Notes under the pieces: generated by a model
Database searches by the model: none
What the model was told of the DNA's origin: nothing
The model's input: only the letters and a program-made list of their open reading frames with translations
Shown here: positions 22,354-32,502 of the stretch, piece after piece
Layout: every line of letters starts with the position of its first letter
Position numbering within the stretch: the stretch's first letter is position 1
Source: an uncultured Trichococcus sp.
GTDB lineage: Bacteria > Bacillota > Bacilli > Lactobacillales > Aerococcaceae
Direction: 5' to 3'
Assembly: GCF_963663645.1 (NCBI RefSeq)
Contig: NZ_OY760499.1
Span: 248,001 to 312,000, forward strand
DNA: 64,000 nt
Translations under genes and position numbers: made by a program

Positions 22354-24339
22354 ATGATAACGAAAGACAAGTATCTTCGATTGCTGGCAAAAGAATATCC
22401 GACAGCAGCAAAAACAGTAACCGAAATCATCAACTTGGAAGCCATCATGAACTTGCCGAAAGCAACCGAGCACTTCATCAGCGACCTGCATGGGGAATAC
22501 GACGCCGTGCAGCATGTACTCAGGAATGGATCCGGGAACGTCAAAGAAAAGATCCGCGAGATTTTCCAGGGGAGACTGAGCACCCGCGAGATGAACCAGC
22601 TTGCGACGATCGTATACTACCCGGAAGACAAAATCGATATGATTGTGGACAGCTTGGAGTCCGAAGAGGAAATCAACGAGTTTTATTCGCTGACCTTGCT
22701 GCGCATCACGGAACTTTGCGCGTTCACCGTTTCGAAATACACGCGCTCGAAAGTCAGAAAGGCGATCCCGGCCGACTACGCCTACATCATCGAAGAGCTG
22801 CTTTTCAAAGACACGATCATGACGAACAAAGAGGATTATTACGAAAAGATCATCAAAACCGTCATCTCCTTGGACCGCGCCACCGAACTGATCGCTGCCA
22901 TCTCGCATGTCATCCAGCGCCTGGTCGTCGACCACCTGCATGTTGTCGGTGACATCTACGACAGAGGACCCTTCCCTGGAAAAATCATCGACACCTTCAT
23001 GGACGGACACGAGCTGGATATCCAATGGGGCAACCATGATGTCCTCTGGATGGGTGCCGCCAGCGGATCAGCCGCCTGCATGGCCAATGTCATCCGCATC
23101 TCTGCCCGCTACAACAACTTGGAAATAATCGAGGATGCGTACGGAATTTCCTTGCGTCCGCTGATCACGTTCGCCGAAATGATCTACAAAGAGGATCGCT
23201 ACGATCCGTTCATGCCGAAGATCAACACCGAGGACGAAAGCAAAATCTTCCCGGAAGAACTCCGTCAGATCGCCAAAATGAACCAAGCCATTTCGATCAT
23301 CCAGTTCAAGCTCGAAGGGGAAATCATCAAACGCCACCCTGAATTCGACATGGACGACCGGATGGTGCTGGACTTCATTGATTACGACAAGGGAACCGTG
23401 AAGTTGGACGGGAAAGACTATCCGCTGCTGTGCGATTATTTCCCGACAGTCGATCCAGCCGATCCTTACCGCTTGACCGAAGAGGAGATACTGGTTGTCG
23501 AAAGGCTCATGACCGGTTTCCAGAATTCCGAAAGACTGCAGAAGCATGTCCAGTTCCTTTTCAGCAAAGGCAGCATGTATTTGAGCTACAACGACAATCT
23601 GTTGTTCCACGGCTGTGTGCCGCTGAATCCGGACGGCAGCTTCATGGAGCTGCCGATCGCCAACGTCAAGTACAGCGGCAAGGCCCTCCTGGACAAATAT
23701 GAAGAAGTATTGCGCAGAGGCTATCTGAACCGGGAAGCAACGAAACGCAATGTCCGCAGTCTCGATCTGATCTGGTATCTGTGGGAAGGCAAAGCTTCGT
23801 CCCTGTTCGGCAAGGATAAGATGACGACATTCGAGCGCCTTTACGTCGCCGACAAAGAAACCCATATCGAGAAGAAGAACCTGTATTACGAGCAGCGCGA
23901 CAATGTGGAACTGTCCTACAAAATACTGAAGGAGTTCGGCCTGGATCCAAAGAAAGGCCATATCATCAACGGCCACACGCCCGTCAAAGAAAAAATCGGC
24001 GAGAATCCGTTGAAGGCGGACGGCAAGCTGATCGTCATCGACGGCGGCTTCTCGAAAGCCTACCAGAATACGACAGGGCTGGCCGGTTATACGCTGCTGT
24101 ACAACTCCTTCGGGATGCAACTGGTTTCGCATCAACCGTTCACTTCCCGTCAGGATGCCATCGAAAACGAAAAGGACATCGTTTCGACCCGACGCATCGT
24201 CGACAAGGAATTGGAGCGCAAGACGGTAAGGCAGACCGATGTCGGCAAAAAGCTGACCCAACAAGTCATCGATCTGCAGCAGCTGCTGCGCGCCTACAAA
24301 TCCGGCGAAATCGTCGAAGATCTGCTCAGCGACAAATAG
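22354..24339 (+). CDS. fbp: Fructose-1,6-bisphosphatase class III
   Basis: Firmicutes-type gluconeogenic FBPase of the calcineurin-like metallophosphatase superfamily, Mn-dependent. It has 661 residues. Metal-binding motifs appear in order: SDLHGEYD (43-50), GDIYDRG (199-205), GNHD (226-229), and the later NGHTPVKE and IDGGFSKAY segments. It is monocistronic by context, preceded by array B. Confidence 0.95.
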   Translation: MITKDKYLRLLAKEYPTAAKTVTEIINLEAIMNLPKATEHFISDLHGEYDAVQHVLRNGSGNVKEKIREIFQGRLSTREMNQLATIVYYPEDKIDMIVDSLESEEEINEFYSLTLLRITELCAFTVSKYTRSKVRKAIPADYAYIIEELLFKDTIMTNKEDYYEKIIKTVISLDRATELIAAISHVIQRLVVDHLHVVGDIYDRGPFPGKIIDTFMDGHELDIQWGNHDVLWMGAASGSAACMANVIRISARYNNLEIIEDAYGISLRPLITFAEMIYKEDRYDPFMPKINTEDESKIFPEELRQIAKMNQAISIIQFKLEGEIIKRHPEFDMDDRMVLDFIDYDKGTVKLDGKDYPLLCDYFPTVDPADPYRLTEEEILVVERLMTGFQNSERLQKHVQFLFSKGSMYLSYNDNLLFHGCVPLNPDGSFMELPIANVKYSGKALLDKYEEVLRRGYLNREATKRNVRSLDLIWYLWEGKASSLFGKDKMTTFERLYVADKETHIEKKNLYYEQRDNVELSYKILKEFGLDPKKGHIINGHTPVKEKIGENPLKADGKLIVIDGGFSKAYQNTTGLAGYTLLYNSFGMQLVSHQPFTSRQDAIENEKDIVSTRRIVDKELERKTVRQTDVGKKLTQQVIDLQQLLRAYKSGEIVEDLLSDK

Positions 24340-24438
24340 TTGCATGAAATAGATGCAATCAGCCGCCGAAATTGTTAAGATAAGGGAAGGAAAGCAAGTA
24401 TCCTACTGCGAAAATAGCTTGAGAGAGGCGGGTTAACC

Positions 24439-25191
24439 TTGAAAAAGGGAGTAACGTTTTATTTTATGCGACACGGAGAAACTTATCTGAATAAATACAA
24501 TCGGATGCAAGGCTGGTCCGACACCCCACTGACGCCCAGAGGCAGACGCGATGTCATGAGAAGCGGAGCGGGCTTGGGCGATGTCAAGTTCGATGCGGTC
24601 TATTGCAGCGACTTGAGACGTACATTTGAAACAGCGCAGATCATTTTGAAAGAAAACCAGCATGCCGATCATTTGAAAGTGGTGGCTATGCCCGAATTCA
24701 GGGAAATATTCTTCGGCTCTTTTGAAGGGTTGGATGCGAGCGAAACCTGGGGGAACCTGAATAAATTCCTGGGAAGCCCGGATGGTGAGCCGAATTATGA
24801 TGCCCATCGCTCCGTCATCGAAGAGTTGAACGGGTTGAAGGAAATGGATCCTTACCACGAAGCGGAAGATTACATGACTTTCTGGCTGCGCGTCGAACGT
24901 GGCTTGATCAAACTGATCGGTGAGCACCGTGATTCCGAAAGAAACATTCTGATCGTTTCCCACGGGATGACGATCCGGAACATGATCCATGCCGTCATTC
25001 CTGATTTCTCGATCGAGCGCCATCTGGATAATGCCAGCATATCGGTCGTCCGCTATGAGGACGGCTTCTATCATCTGGACATCTACAATGGCACCGACCA
25101 TTTTGTCGAAGACTTCACGCCTGCCGATGAGCAGGAACCGGAAGTCCATAAAGTGACGCCTGCCGACAAAGTGGAAGAAGACGTAAAATAA
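24439..25191 (+). CDS. Histidine phosphatase superfamily protein
   Basis: 250-residue enzyme with the phosphohistidine motif FYFMRHGET (about 8-15), the second basic site YCSDLRRTFETA, and the acid and final histidine regions (FREIFFGSFEG; LIVSHGMTIRNMIHA). TTG at 24439 is the likely start, with GAGAGGCGGG upstream. Relatives include broad sugar phosphatases and phosphoglycerate mutase-like proteins; substrate cannot be assigned. The C-terminal tail is acidic/charged. A terminator follows. Confidence 0.85.
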   Translation: MKKGVTFYFMRHGETYLNKYNRMQGWSDTPLTPRGRRDVMRSGAGLGDVKFDAVYCSDLRRTFETAQIILKENQHADHLKVVAMPEFREIFFGSFEGLDASETWGNLNKFLGSPDGEPNYDAHRSVIEELNGLKEMDPYHEAEDYMTFWLRVERGLIKLIGEHRDSERNILIVSHGMTIRNMIHAVIPDFSIERHLDNASISVVRYEDGFYHLDIYNGTDHFVEDFTPADEQEPEVHKVTPADKVEEDVK

Positions 25192-25204
25192 ACTGTGCAT
25201 ATTG

Positions 25205-25238
25205 CCCTTGGAACAAAACCCTTTGTTTTCAAGGGTAT
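25205..25238 (+). terminator. Terminator after the histidine phosphatase gene
   Basis: CCCTTG-AACAAA pairs with TTTGTT-CAAGGG. The T-tail is short (TATTTCTG), so efficiency may be moderate. Confidence 0.7.
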
Positions 25239-25303
25239 TTCTGTATTTTAAAGTCAAAAAAAATTAAAAATCTCATCTTTTTTTCACTTTTCGAAAAAAT
25301 AAA

Positions 25304-25332
25304 TTGAAAATTTTGTGCAAATAGTCTAAAAT
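25304..25332 (+). promoter_or_regulatory. carAB promoter
   Basis: TTGAAA (25304-25309), a 17-base spacer and TAAAAT (25327-25332), followed by a roughly 200-base leader. Confidence 0.82.
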
Positions 25333-25387
25333 TAACGTAATCCACAATACTGTACGGGATACAGCGTGGCCAGAACGTCTTTAAATT

Positions 25388-25470
25388 AGCACAGAGAGGC
25401 TAACAAGGCATGTGAAACGATTAATGTAAACAACCGTTGAAACACGCCCAATAATAGGTGTGTTTTTTTT
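25388..25470 (+). promoter_or_regulatory. PyrR-binding attenuator of carAB
   Basis: GCACAGAGAGGCTAACAAGG (25389-25408) matches the PyrR anti-antiterminator loop (CAGAGAGGCU...AAGG). It is followed by AACACGCC...GGTGTGTT and T8 (25441-25470), an intrinsic terminator. With uridine nucleotides, PyrR bound to the first stem would favour termination. This identifies carAB as the pyrimidine-controlled copy. Confidence 0.85.
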
Positions 25471-25537
25471 ACATTTTCCTATTTTTCATGCAAGCGTGAG
25501 GTATGTACCTTGTCAATCAGAAATCAGGAGGAAGAAC

Positions 25538-26638
25538 ATGAAACAACGTAGATTTTTAGTTTTAGAAGATGGCAGCTGCTATCCAGGATATGCTTTCGGA
25601 TCAGAAAAGGATGCAATCGGGGAGATCGTATTCAACACAGGGATGACAGGGTACCAAGAAACTTTGTCCGACCCTTCCTACACAGGCCAGATCATCACTT
25701 TCACGTATCCGTTGATCGGCAACTACGGCATCAATGAAGACGACTTCGAAGGCGTGCATCCGGGCTTGAAAGGGATGGTCGTGCATGAATTGGCGGAACA
25801 TCCAAGCAACTTCCGCTGCACCAAAACATTGGATGTGGCTTTGAAGGAATTTGATGTACCAGGAATCTACGGCGTGGATACACGCAGCATCACCAAAAAA
25901 ATCCGCAATGCCGGTGTTATGCGCGGCACAATGGTAAGCAATGCGGACAACTTGGATGCGATTGTGGCATCGTTGAAAGCCTACGAATTACCGGTTGACG
26001 AAATCCAAATGAATTCGACAAAAGAAATAAAAAAATATGCAGGAGAAGGACCGCGCGTTGTCTTGCTTGATTTCGGCTTCAAGGACAACATCCTTGCAGA
26101 ATTATTGAAAAGAGGCTGCGAAGTCATTCTCGCTCCTTGGAACACAAGCGCAGACGAAATTTTAGCTTTTAAACCGGATGGCATCATGTTAAGCAACGGA
26201 CCTGGAGATCCGACATCCGTTCCGGAAGCCATCGAAACGATCAAGCAATTGATTGCGCAGGATAATCTGCCGATGTTCGGTATCTGCCTAGGCCATCAGT
26301 TGATCTCATTAGCCGGCGGTGCGACAACCTACAAAATGAAATTCGGTCACCGCGGCGCAAATCATCCGGTCAAGGATCTTGCAACCGGCAAAATCAGCCT
26401 GACGAGCCAAAATCATGGCTATGCCGTGGACGAAGAAAGCCTGAACAAAACAGACTTGATCGCAACCCACCGCGCCCTGAACGACGGCACGAACGAAGGC
26501 GTCAAACACAAAACCAAACCGGTCTTCTCGGTTCAATACCATCCGGAAGCAGCGCCCGGACCGCACGATGCCAATTACTTGTTCGATCATTTTGTAGATA
26601 TGATGAAAGCAGTCCAAGGAGGAAACAAACATGCCTAA
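25538..26638 (+). CDS. carA: Carbamoyl-phosphate synthase small (glutaminase) subunit
   Basis: Hydrolyses glutamine and channels ammonia to CarB. ATG 25538 follows AGGAGGAAG; the frame is open further upstream only because it crosses the attenuator. The 366 residues show the N-terminal family domain ([14 protein letters not shown]) and a class I glutaminase with Cys250 ([10 protein letters not shown]) and the [11 protein letters not shown] His/Glu. It overlaps carB by 8 bases. Confidence 0.96.
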   Translation: MKQRRFLVLEDGSCYPGYAFGSEKDAIGEIVFNTGMTGYQETLSDPSYTGQIITFTYPLIGNYGINEDDFEGVHPGLKGMVVHELAEHPSNFRCTKTLDVALKEFDVPGIYGVDTRSITKKIRNAGVMRGTMVSNADNLDAIVASLKAYELPVDEIQMNSTKEIKKYAGEGPRVVLLDFGFKDNILAELLKRGCEVILAPWNTSADEILAFKPDGIMLSNGPGDPTSVPEAIETIKQLIAQDNLPMFGICLGHQLISLAGGATTYKMKFGHRGANHPVKDLATGKISLTSQNHGYAVDEESLNKTDLIATHRALNDGTNEGVKHKTKPVFSVQYHPEAAPGPHDANYLFDHFVDMMKAVQGGNKHA

Positions 26639-29600
26639 ACGTACCGACATTCAATCCATCTTAGTAATCGGCTCAGGCCCAATCATCATCGGCCAAGCCG
26701 CTGAATTTGACTATGCCGGAACGCAAGCATGCTTGGCTTTGAAAGAAGAAGGATACAAAGTCATTTTGGTCAATTCCAACCCTGCCACAATCATGACGGA
26801 CGTTGAAATCGCTGATAAAGTCTACATGGAACCACTTTCTGTAGAATTCATCACGAACATCATCCGCAAAGAGCGCCCCGATGCCTTATTGCCGACATTG
26901 GGCGGCCAGACCGGTCTGAACATGGCGGTGGAATTGGATAAAGCAGGCGTATTGGAAGAATTCAATGTCGAGTTGTTGGGAACCAAATTGAGTTCCATCC
27001 AACAAGCCGAAGACCGCGATCTGTTCCGTCAATTGATGGCGGAATTGAATCAGCCGGTTCCGGAGAGCGACATCATCCATACTGTGGACGAAGCACTTCG
27101 CTTCGCCGCGGAAATCGGGTATCCGTTGATCGTCCGTCCGGCCTTCACGATGGGCGGCACCGGCGGCGGCATCTGCCACAATGAAGCCGACCTGCGCGAA
27201 ATCGTGGCCAATGGCTTGCGCTACTCACCGGTGACGCAATGTCTCCTGGAGAAATCGATCGCCGGCTTCAAGGAAATCGAATACGAAGTGATGCGCGACA
27301 GCAACGACAACGCGATCGTTGTCTGCAACATGGAAAACATCGACCCGGTCGGCGTCCATACGGGCGATTCCGTCGTCGTGGCGCCTTCGCAAACGTTGTC
27401 CGACAAAGAATACCAGATGCTGCGCGATGTCTCGCTGCAGATCATCCGCGCCCTGAAAATCGAAGGCGGCTGCAATGTCCAGTTGGCATTGGATCCGTAC
27501 TCGTTCGACTACTACATCATCGAAGTCAATCCGCGCGTCAGCCGTTCTTCGGCTTTGGCGAGCAAGGCGACCGGTTACCCGATCGCGAAGATGGCGGCAA
27601 AGATCGCCGTCGGCCTGACCTTGGATGAAATGAAGAACCCGGTCACCGGCACTTCTTACGCGGCTTTCGAGCCAGCTTTGGACTACATCGTCTCCAAAAT
27701 CCCGCGTTTCCCGTTCGATAAATTCGAAAAGGGCGACCGTACCCTCGGCACACAGATGAAAGCGACAGGCGAAGTCATGGCCATGGGCCATACGTTCGAG
27801 GAATCGATGCTGAAAGCTGTCCGTTCTTTGGAATACGGCGTCAACCATCTGGCCTTGCCGAAAGACCAAGGCCAGACCGTGACGATGGCAGAAATCGAAC
27901 AGAATATCCGCGTCGCTTGCGACGAGCGTCTGTTCTATCTGGGCGAAGCGTTGCGCCGCGGCGTGACACCGGAAACGATCCACGAATGGAGCGAAATCGA
28001 CTACTTCTTCCTGTACAAATTCAAGCACATCATCGACTTGGAGAAGGAAGTGGCGGCAGCCGAACCGAAAAACCTTGAGATCCTGCGCGAAGCGAAAAAA
28101 TACGGCTTCAGCGATGAGATCATCGCGGAACTGTGGGGCATGGCTTCGGAAGACATCTACGCGTTGCGCAAAGCCAACGGCATCGTCCCTGTCTTCAAGA
28201 TGGTGGATACGTGTGCGGGCGAATTCGAATCCTTCACACCGTACTTCTACAGCACGTATGAGATGGAACAGGAATCGTTCCCGAGCGACCGCGAAAAAGT
28301 CATCGTCTTGGGTTCCGGTCCGATCCGCATCGGCCAAGGGGTCGAGTTCGACTACGCAACGGTGCATGCGGTCTGGGCAATCCAGGAAGCCGGCTATGAA
28401 GCGATCGTCGTCAACAACAACCCGGAAACCGTTTCGACGGACTTCTCGATTTCCGACAAGCTGTATTTCGAACCATTGACCGAAGAAGACGTGATGGCCA
28501 TCATCGATCTGGAACAACCGCTGGGCGTCGTTGTGCAGTTCGGTGGCCAAACGGCCATCAACCTGGCCGACAAATTGGTGAAACACGGCGTGAAGATCCT
28601 GGGTACAAGCCTGGAAGATCTGGACCGCGCCGAAGACCGCAAACTGTTCGAACAGTTGTTGCGCGACTTGGATATCCCGCAAGCACCCGGCAAAACAGCC
28701 GTGACCGTTGAAGAAGCGGTCGCAGTTGCCGACGAAATCGGCTATCCGGTCTTGGTGCGTCCGTCCTACGTATTGGGCGGCCGGGCGATGCAGATCGTCT
28801 ACAACCAAGCCGATCTTGAGAAATACATGCGCGAAGCGGTCGTCGCCAGTCCCGAACGTCCGGTCCTGGTCGATCATTACCTGATCGGACAAGAACTGGA
28901 AGTCGATGCGATCTGCGACGGCGAAACCGTCCTGATCCCGGGTATCATGGAACACATCGAACGCGCCGGGGTCCACTCGGGCGACTCGATCGCCGTTTAC
29001 CCGCCGCAAAACCTTTCGGCTGAACTGATCCAGACGATCGAAGACTACACAATCCGTGTGGCGCAAGGGTTGAACACCATCGGTTTGGTGAACATCCAGT
29101 TCGTCATCAGCGACGGTGTCGTCTACATCATCGAAGTGAATCCGCGCGCGAGCCGGACAATCCCGTTCCTGAGCAAAGTGACCGGCATTCCGATGGCGAA
29201 GTTGGCCACAAAAGGAATTCTAGGACTGAAGTTGAAGGATATGGGTTACAAAACAGGTCTGGTTCCGTCAAAATCCGGCGTATACGTGAAGATGCCAGTC
29301 TTCAGTTTCAGTAAACTGAAGAAAGTCGACACGGTTCTGGGACCTGAAATGAAGTCTACCGGAGAGATTATCGGTAAAGATGTCAACTTGCCGAAAGCTT
29401 TGTATAAAGGCTTCATCGCATCCGGCGTGCATGTGCCTGACTATGGCACGGCATTGATGACTGTATCGGATAAAGACAAGGAAGAAATCATCCCATTGGC
29501 GAAACGCTTGATTTCGTTAGGCTACCACATCGTTGCTACAACAGGTACCGGTAAAGCTTTGGAAGCGGAAGGAATCAAAGTCGATGTCATTGAGAAAATC

Positions 29601-29822
29601 AATGAGAACAGCAACGACATTCTTGATGCCATCCGCGACGGCCGCATCAACCTGGTCGTCAATACGATGACGGAAGGTAAGACAAGCGAAACCGACGGAT
29701 TCCTGATCCGCCGTGAAGCAGTCGAAAACAACATCCCATGCTTGACTTCATTGGATACAGCAGAAGCATTGCTGCAAGCGATGGAAACCATCCATTTCCA
29801 ATTGGAAGACATGAGCAAATAA
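26631..29822 (+). CDS. carB: Carbamoyl-phosphate synthase large subunit
   Basis: Makes carbamoyl phosphate from bicarbonate, ammonia and two ATP for pyrimidines and arginine. It has 1063 residues: two homologous ATP-grasp halves (first with [12 protein letters not shown]; second with [14 protein letters not shown]), an oligomerisation domain between them, and the C-terminal MGS-like allosteric domain (about 935-1063, [19 protein letters not shown]). The ATG lies inside carA, with AGGAGGAAAC just upstream. Confidence 0.97.
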   Translation: MPKRTDIQSILVIGSGPIIIGQAAEFDYAGTQACLALKEEGYKVILVNSNPATIMTDVEIADKVYMEPLSVEFITNIIRKERPDALLPTLGGQTGLNMAVELDKAGVLEEFNVELLGTKLSSIQQAEDRDLFRQLMAELNQPVPESDIIHTVDEALRFAAEIGYPLIVRPAFTMGGTGGGICHNEADLREIVANGLRYSPVTQCLLEKSIAGFKEIEYEVMRDSNDNAIVVCNMENIDPVGVHTGDSVVVAPSQTLSDKEYQMLRDVSLQIIRALKIEGGCNVQLALDPYSFDYYIIEVNPRVSRSSALASKATGYPIAKMAAKIAVGLTLDEMKNPVTGTSYAAFEPALDYIVSKIPRFPFDKFEKGDRTLGTQMKATGEVMAMGHTFEESMLKAVRSLEYGVNHLALPKDQGQTVTMAEIEQNIRVACDERLFYLGEALRRGVTPETIHEWSEIDYFFLYKFKHIIDLEKEVAAAEPKNLEILREAKKYGFSDEIIAELWGMASEDIYALRKANGIVPVFKMVDTCAGEFESFTPYFYSTYEMEQESFPSDREKVIVLGSGPIRIGQGVEFDYATVHAVWAIQEAGYEAIVVNNNPETVSTDFSISDKLYFEPLTEEDVMAIIDLEQPLGVVVQFGGQTAINLADKLVKHGVKILGTSLEDLDRAEDRKLFEQLLRDLDIPQAPGKTAVTVEEAVAVADEIGYPVLVRPSYVLGGRAMQIVYNQADLEKYMREAVVASPERPVLVDHYLIGQELEVDAICDGETVLIPGIMEHIERAGVHSGDSIAVYPPQNLSAELIQTIEDYTIRVAQGLNTIGLVNIQFVISDGVVYIIEVNPRASRTIPFLSKVTGIPMAKLATKGILGLKLKDMGYKTGLVPSKSGVYVKMPVFSFSKLKKVDTVLGPEMKSTGEIIGKDVNLPKALYKGFIASGVHVPDYGTALMTVSDKDKEEIIPLAKRLISLGYHIVATTGTGKALEAEGIKVDVIEKINENSNDILDAIRDGRINLVVNTMTEGKTSETDGFLIRREAVENNIPCLTSLDTAEALLQAMETIHFQLEDMSK

Positions 29823-29837
29823 GCTATATAACAGAGA

Positions 29838-29880
29838 AGAGAAGCGGTTGCCTCGTTGGGGCAGTCACTTCTCTTTCTTA
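29838..29880 (+). terminator. carAB terminator
   Basis: AGAGAAG...GGTTGCC pairs with GGGCAGTCACTTCTCT, followed by a T-rich tail. Confidence 0.82.
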
Positions 29881-29905
29881 TTTTAGTCGGTCTTTAGACT
29901 AGGAC

Positions 29906-29995
29906 GGTGATCCAAACACCCGAGACAGAGTCGAACTGTCGGGTGTCAGCGCAGCGTGGTGATCCGAACACCTGACAGTCTACCCGTGTGTCAGG
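29906..29995 (+). repeat. Variant 50-bp hairpin repeat array H (2 units)
   Basis: Two hairpins with different stem sequence from the main family: ACACCCGAGACAG/CTGTCGGGTGT (29916-29946) and CCTGACA/TGTCAGG (29971-29995). They are separated by a 24-nt linker. GGTGATCC(A/G)AACAC precedes each hairpin, 52 bases apart, and GGACGGTGATCC recurs in array C. The array follows the carB terminator. Confidence 0.6.
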
Positions 29996-30020
29996 CAAAC
30001 CAAAAAATTCGCACAACGAC

Positions 30021-30080
30021 AAAAAAACACCCTACAGAATGTCGAATGAATCGCTTCATATCGGCATTCTGTGGGGTGTT
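30021..30080 (-). terminator. ssrA terminator
   Basis: On the minus strand AACACCCCACAGAATGCCGA pairs with its near-complement and runs into T7. It lies 15 bases beyond the mature tmRNA 3' end. Confidence 0.88.
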
Positions 30081-30094
30081 GCCTCATACTAGTA

Positions 30095-30455
30095 TGGAGA
30101 CGACGGGAGTCGAACCCGTGTCCAAGCATATCGGCACTTCCAAATCTACGCTCATAGTTAAACTATTGGAATTCGCCTTGAACTAGCCGTTTAACAGGCA
30201 TTATTGTTGGCTAATCTGATTGTTCTCTTCTGATTCCTCCAGATGGAAGGTCACAGCGTATCCCACATCATTGAGACCCTGATCTGAGTACATGGGCGAT
30301 ACCAGGAGGATCTTAGCTAGCTACAATTAAGCAGCGAAAGCTAAAGTGTTGTTTTGTGTTTTGTCAGTTGTTTTAACTGTAACGTTTTAGCGTAGACGTA
30401 ACCTACGGAGCGCATCAAAAGCTCGACCTATACCTGTCGAATCCGTAACGTCCCC
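30095..30455 (-). ncRNA. ssrA: Transfer-messenger RNA (tmRNA)
   Basis: 361-nt RNA for trans-translation. Read on the minus strand, the 5' end GGGGACGTTACGGATTCGAC and the 3' end GGGTTCGACTCCCGTCGTCTCC form the tRNA-Ala-like domain; CCA is not encoded. Compared with enterococcal tmRNA, the resume codon appears to be GAC, so the added peptide would be Ala plus DKTQNNTLAFAA (plus coordinates 30328-30366 including stop). It ends in LAFAA rather than the common ALAA, but keeps the terminal AA read by ClpXP. Confidence 0.95.
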
Positions 30456-30635
30456 GTTATGGGAATGCACAGAGTTATCTTGCATCTCATATTATACGTC
30501 ATCCTTACCAAAAAGCAAGTATTATGCACAAAATATTTTTGTAGCGTGCCGCAAAGGGCTCACATTTTTCTTGAGAATACGAGTATAATATTAGATAGAA
30601 AGATTGTGTCCATAAATCAGAAAGGAGGGGTTCCT

Positions 30636-30845
30636 ATGAAATTCGGCATGCGCAAACCAAGCCTGAAACGCTCATTAAAGTCTAGGACGACCGGCCGGAT
30701 GAAGCGGGCGATCAAGCGCAAAACCAATCCGTTCTACGGCAAAAAAGGAATGGGTCTGATCCGTGACGCCAAAAAGACAGCCTACAACCGGATATATAAA
30801 AAAGCCACGTTCTCGATTGGGGATCTGTTCAAGAAAAGGAAATAA
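30636..30845 (+). CDS. Small basic conserved protein (MKFGMRKPSLKRS family)
   Basis: 69 residues, very basic (Lys/Arg-rich), starting at ATG 30636 behind AAAGGAGGGG. It resembles small conserved Firmicutes proteins of the pattern MKFG-RKPSLKKS...RTTG...KRAIKK...YGKKGMG...KKAAYN. No function is known to me; the charge suggests nucleic acid or ribosome contact, which is inference. It is monocistronic with its own terminator. Confidence 0.75.
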   Translation: MKFGMRKPSLKRSLKSRTTGRMKRAIKRKTNPFYGKKGMGLIRDAKKTAYNRIYKKATFSIGDLFKKRK

Positions 30846-30857
30846 GCCGACAATCGT

Positions 30858-30895
30858 AATGACCGCCTCCTTAGTTGGAGCGCGGTCATTTTTTT
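30858..30895 (+). terminator. Terminator after the small basic protein gene
   Basis: AATGACCGC pairs with GCGGTCATT, followed by T5-6. Confidence 0.9.
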
Positions 30896-31043
30896 CCTAA
30901 AAATACAGGGTCAATCCACGCTCGTCCGGTATTCGTGCGGCGTCATAAAACTAGCGGCCGTAAAAGACTTGGTGCACTGATCATTAACAGTTCTGAAGAA
31001 TGATCGGACGTAACCGCATCAGCGCTGATATAAATTGAAAAAA

Positions 31044-31102
31044 ATGGGGAAACCTTTGAAGGAAGTGGATTTTCAACTCTGCCTTCAAGGGTTTCCCCCA
31101 TA
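31044..31102. other. Long stem-loop in a 360-base gap
   Basis: TGGGGAAACC-TTTGAAGG pairs with CCTTCAAGGGTTTCCCCCA around a 19-base loop. No T run follows on either strand within ten bases, so it is not an obvious terminator. The gap 30896-31259 otherwise holds only a TATAAT -10 (31173-31178) for the next gene. Confidence 0.6.
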
Positions 31103-31259
31103 TTTGAATAACAATTTTTGGATATATTGCTGCTTCAGACAGAAAATTCTGTATATATTTTGAAATTAAGGGTATAATGAAAGCGTTACCTGAACAATGC
31201 GGAAGAAACATTTCCTTATCCGATCGATCAGGCTAACCACGACATAGGAGGCGGTTGCG

Positions 31260-31460
31260 ATGACAATGAAGAAATTCCAAGTGGAGCTACCCGAAGACAT
31301 GCTTGAAAAAATGAGAAAAGGGTATGCCGCTAAAAGAAAACAAGGCGGATACGAAGTCAAAAATATCAGCGATGAAGAGCTGGCTGAATATTTCATGAGT
31401 ATGGGCTTAAATTATGTCGACAGAAAAATATCCGAAATTCTTGATAAAGAGAAAAAATAA
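31260..31460 (+). CDS. Small hypothetical protein, possibly ribbon-helix-helix
   Basis: 66 residues, ATG behind TAGGAGGCGG. The start (KKFQVELPEDMLEKMRKGYAAKRK) has the alternating strand-then-helix pattern of Arc/MetJ-type DNA-binding proteins, then a second helix (DEELAEYFMSMGLNYVDRKI). I do not recognise the family. It could be an antitoxin, but no toxin gene is adjacent. It has its own terminator. Confidence 0.6.
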   Translation: MTMKKFQVELPEDMLEKMRKGYAAKRKQGGYEVKNISDEELAEYFMSMGLNYVDRKISEILDKEKK

Positions 31461-31464
31461 AGAA

Positions 31465-31503
31465 AAAGAGAAGCAATCCCGCAAAGATTGCTTCTCTTTT
31501 TTT
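31465..31503 (+). terminator. Terminator after the 66-residue protein gene
   Basis: AAAGAGAAGCAATC pairs with GATTGCTTCTCTTT, then T run. Confidence 0.93.
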
Positions 31504-31535
31504 ATGTCATGGCCCAAGATTAGAGAATGTAGGGC

Positions 31536-31675
31536 TTGCACAATCCAAAAATCCATGGTACAATGATTTTAACATTTTGTGAAGCGCAGAAAAGAATTGT
31601 TTCAAAACATTCCGATTCGTAACGTTAGCAACAATGTATCATAAAGTGCAAGACGCACGAGGAGGATTTTCAATT
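31536..31675 (+). promoter_or_regulatory. csp1 promoter and cold-shock 5' leader
   Basis: TTGCAC (31536-31541), 17 bases, TACAAT (31559-31564), then a leader of about 105 nt. Blocks such as TTAACATTTTGT, ATTCCGAT-CGTA-CGTTAGCAACAATGTAT and GCACGAGGAGGATTTTCAATT recur in the csp2 leader, consistent with a temperature-sensing leader. Confidence 0.8.
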
Positions 31676-31876
31676 ATGGAACAAGGTACAGTAAAATGGT
31701 TTAACGCAGAAAAAGGTTTTGGTTTCATCGAACGCGAAAACGGAGACGATGTATTCGTACATTTCTCAGCTATCCAATCTGAAGGTTTCAAATCTTTAGA
31801 AGAAGGACAAGCAGTAACTTTCGACGTAGAAGAAGGTAACCGTGGACCTCAAGCAACTAACGTTGTTAAAGCTTAA
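31676..31876 (+). CDS. cspA: Cold-shock protein, copy 1
   Basis: 66-residue single cold-shock domain acting as RNA chaperone. RNP1 KGFGFIE and RNP2 VFVHFSAI are intact. ATG 31676 follows a strong CGAGGAGG; the open frame extends upstream only through the leader. It is nearly identical to the second copy 356 bases downstream (differences at about four residues), a recent tandem duplication including the leader and terminator. Confidence 0.95.
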   Translation: MEQGTVKWFNAEKGFGFIERENGDDVFVHFSAIQSEGFKSLEEGQAVTFDVEEGNRGPQATNVVKA

Positions 31877-31894
31877 TTCAAATTAAACTTATAG

Positions 31895-31926
31895 GAACCT
31901 GATCTTTTGATCAGGTTCTTTTTTTT
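31895..31926 (+). terminator. csp1 terminator
   Basis: GAACCTGATC pairs with GATCAGGTTC, then T8. The 31927-32089 stretch holds nothing I can identify. Confidence 0.94.
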
Positions 31927-32089
31927 CGGCATACTTACAGGTTTGTTTAATGGGAGTCGTATAGAAATTACTTAAAATATCAACAATTAAAAAAGTAAGT
32001 AATGTCCGTAACAATCCAGTCAACCAGGTGGCATTTAACAAAGCTATTTAACAAATTGGTTGTGTTTTCAGTTTAATTGCCATCTTGAT

Positions 32090-32231
32090 TTGCATTATTG
32101 AACAAAGCATGATACAATGAATTTAACATTTTGTTGGGTTAGAGAAACGAATTGCATTACGAAAATTCCGATCCGTAGCGTTAGCAACAATGTATTATAT
32201 ATGTGCAATAGCACGAGGAGGATTTTCAATT
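32090..32231 (+). promoter_or_regulatory. csp2 promoter and cold-shock 5' leader
   Basis: TTGCAT (32090-32095), 17 bases, TACAAT (32113-32118), then about 107 nt of leader sharing ordered blocks with the csp1 leader while the sequence between blocks differs. Confidence 0.8.
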
Positions 32232-32432
32232 ATGGAACAAGGTACAGTAAAATGGTTTAACGCAGACAAAGGTTTTGGCTTCATCGAACGCGAAAGCGGA
32301 GACGATGTATTCGTACATTTCTCAGCTATCCAATCTGAAGGATTCAAATCTTTAGAAGAAGGACAAGCAGTAACTTTCAGCGTAGAAGAAGGTAACCGTG
32401 GACCTCAAGCAACAAACGTAAACAAAGCTTAA
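32232..32432 (+). CDS. cspA: Cold-shock protein, copy 2
   Basis: 66 residues with the same cold-shock domain as copy 1 ([14 protein letters not shown] versus [19 protein letters not shown] versus DVEEG; NKA versus VKA ends). ATG 32232 after CGAGGAGG. It has its own promoter, leader and terminator, so the two copies are separate units. Array C follows. Confidence 0.95.
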   Translation: MEQGTVKWFNADKGFGFIERESGDDVFVHFSAIQSEGFKSLEEGQAVTFSVEEGNRGPQATNVNKA

Positions 32433-32450
32433 TTCAAAATTAAACTTATA

Positions 32451-32481
32451 GGAACCTGGTCTTCGGATCAGGTTCTTTTTT
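32451..32481 (+). terminator. csp2 terminator
   Basis: GGAACCTGGTC and GATCAGGTTC form a stem closed by CTTCG, then T6. Confidence 0.93.
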
Positions 32482-32502
32482 CGCATCAAATGGACTAAAC
32501 TT

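Noticed and set aside
23068-24345. 425-codon minus-strand open frame
   Set aside because: Shadow of fbp.
27225-29066. 613-codon minus-strand open frame
   Set aside because: Shadow of carB, caused by GC-rich third positions; no family match.
30459-30635. N-terminal extension of the small basic protein to 128 codons
   Set aside because: The ATG at 30636 has AAAGGAGGGG upstream; the extension covers the ssrA promoter side and has no such site.
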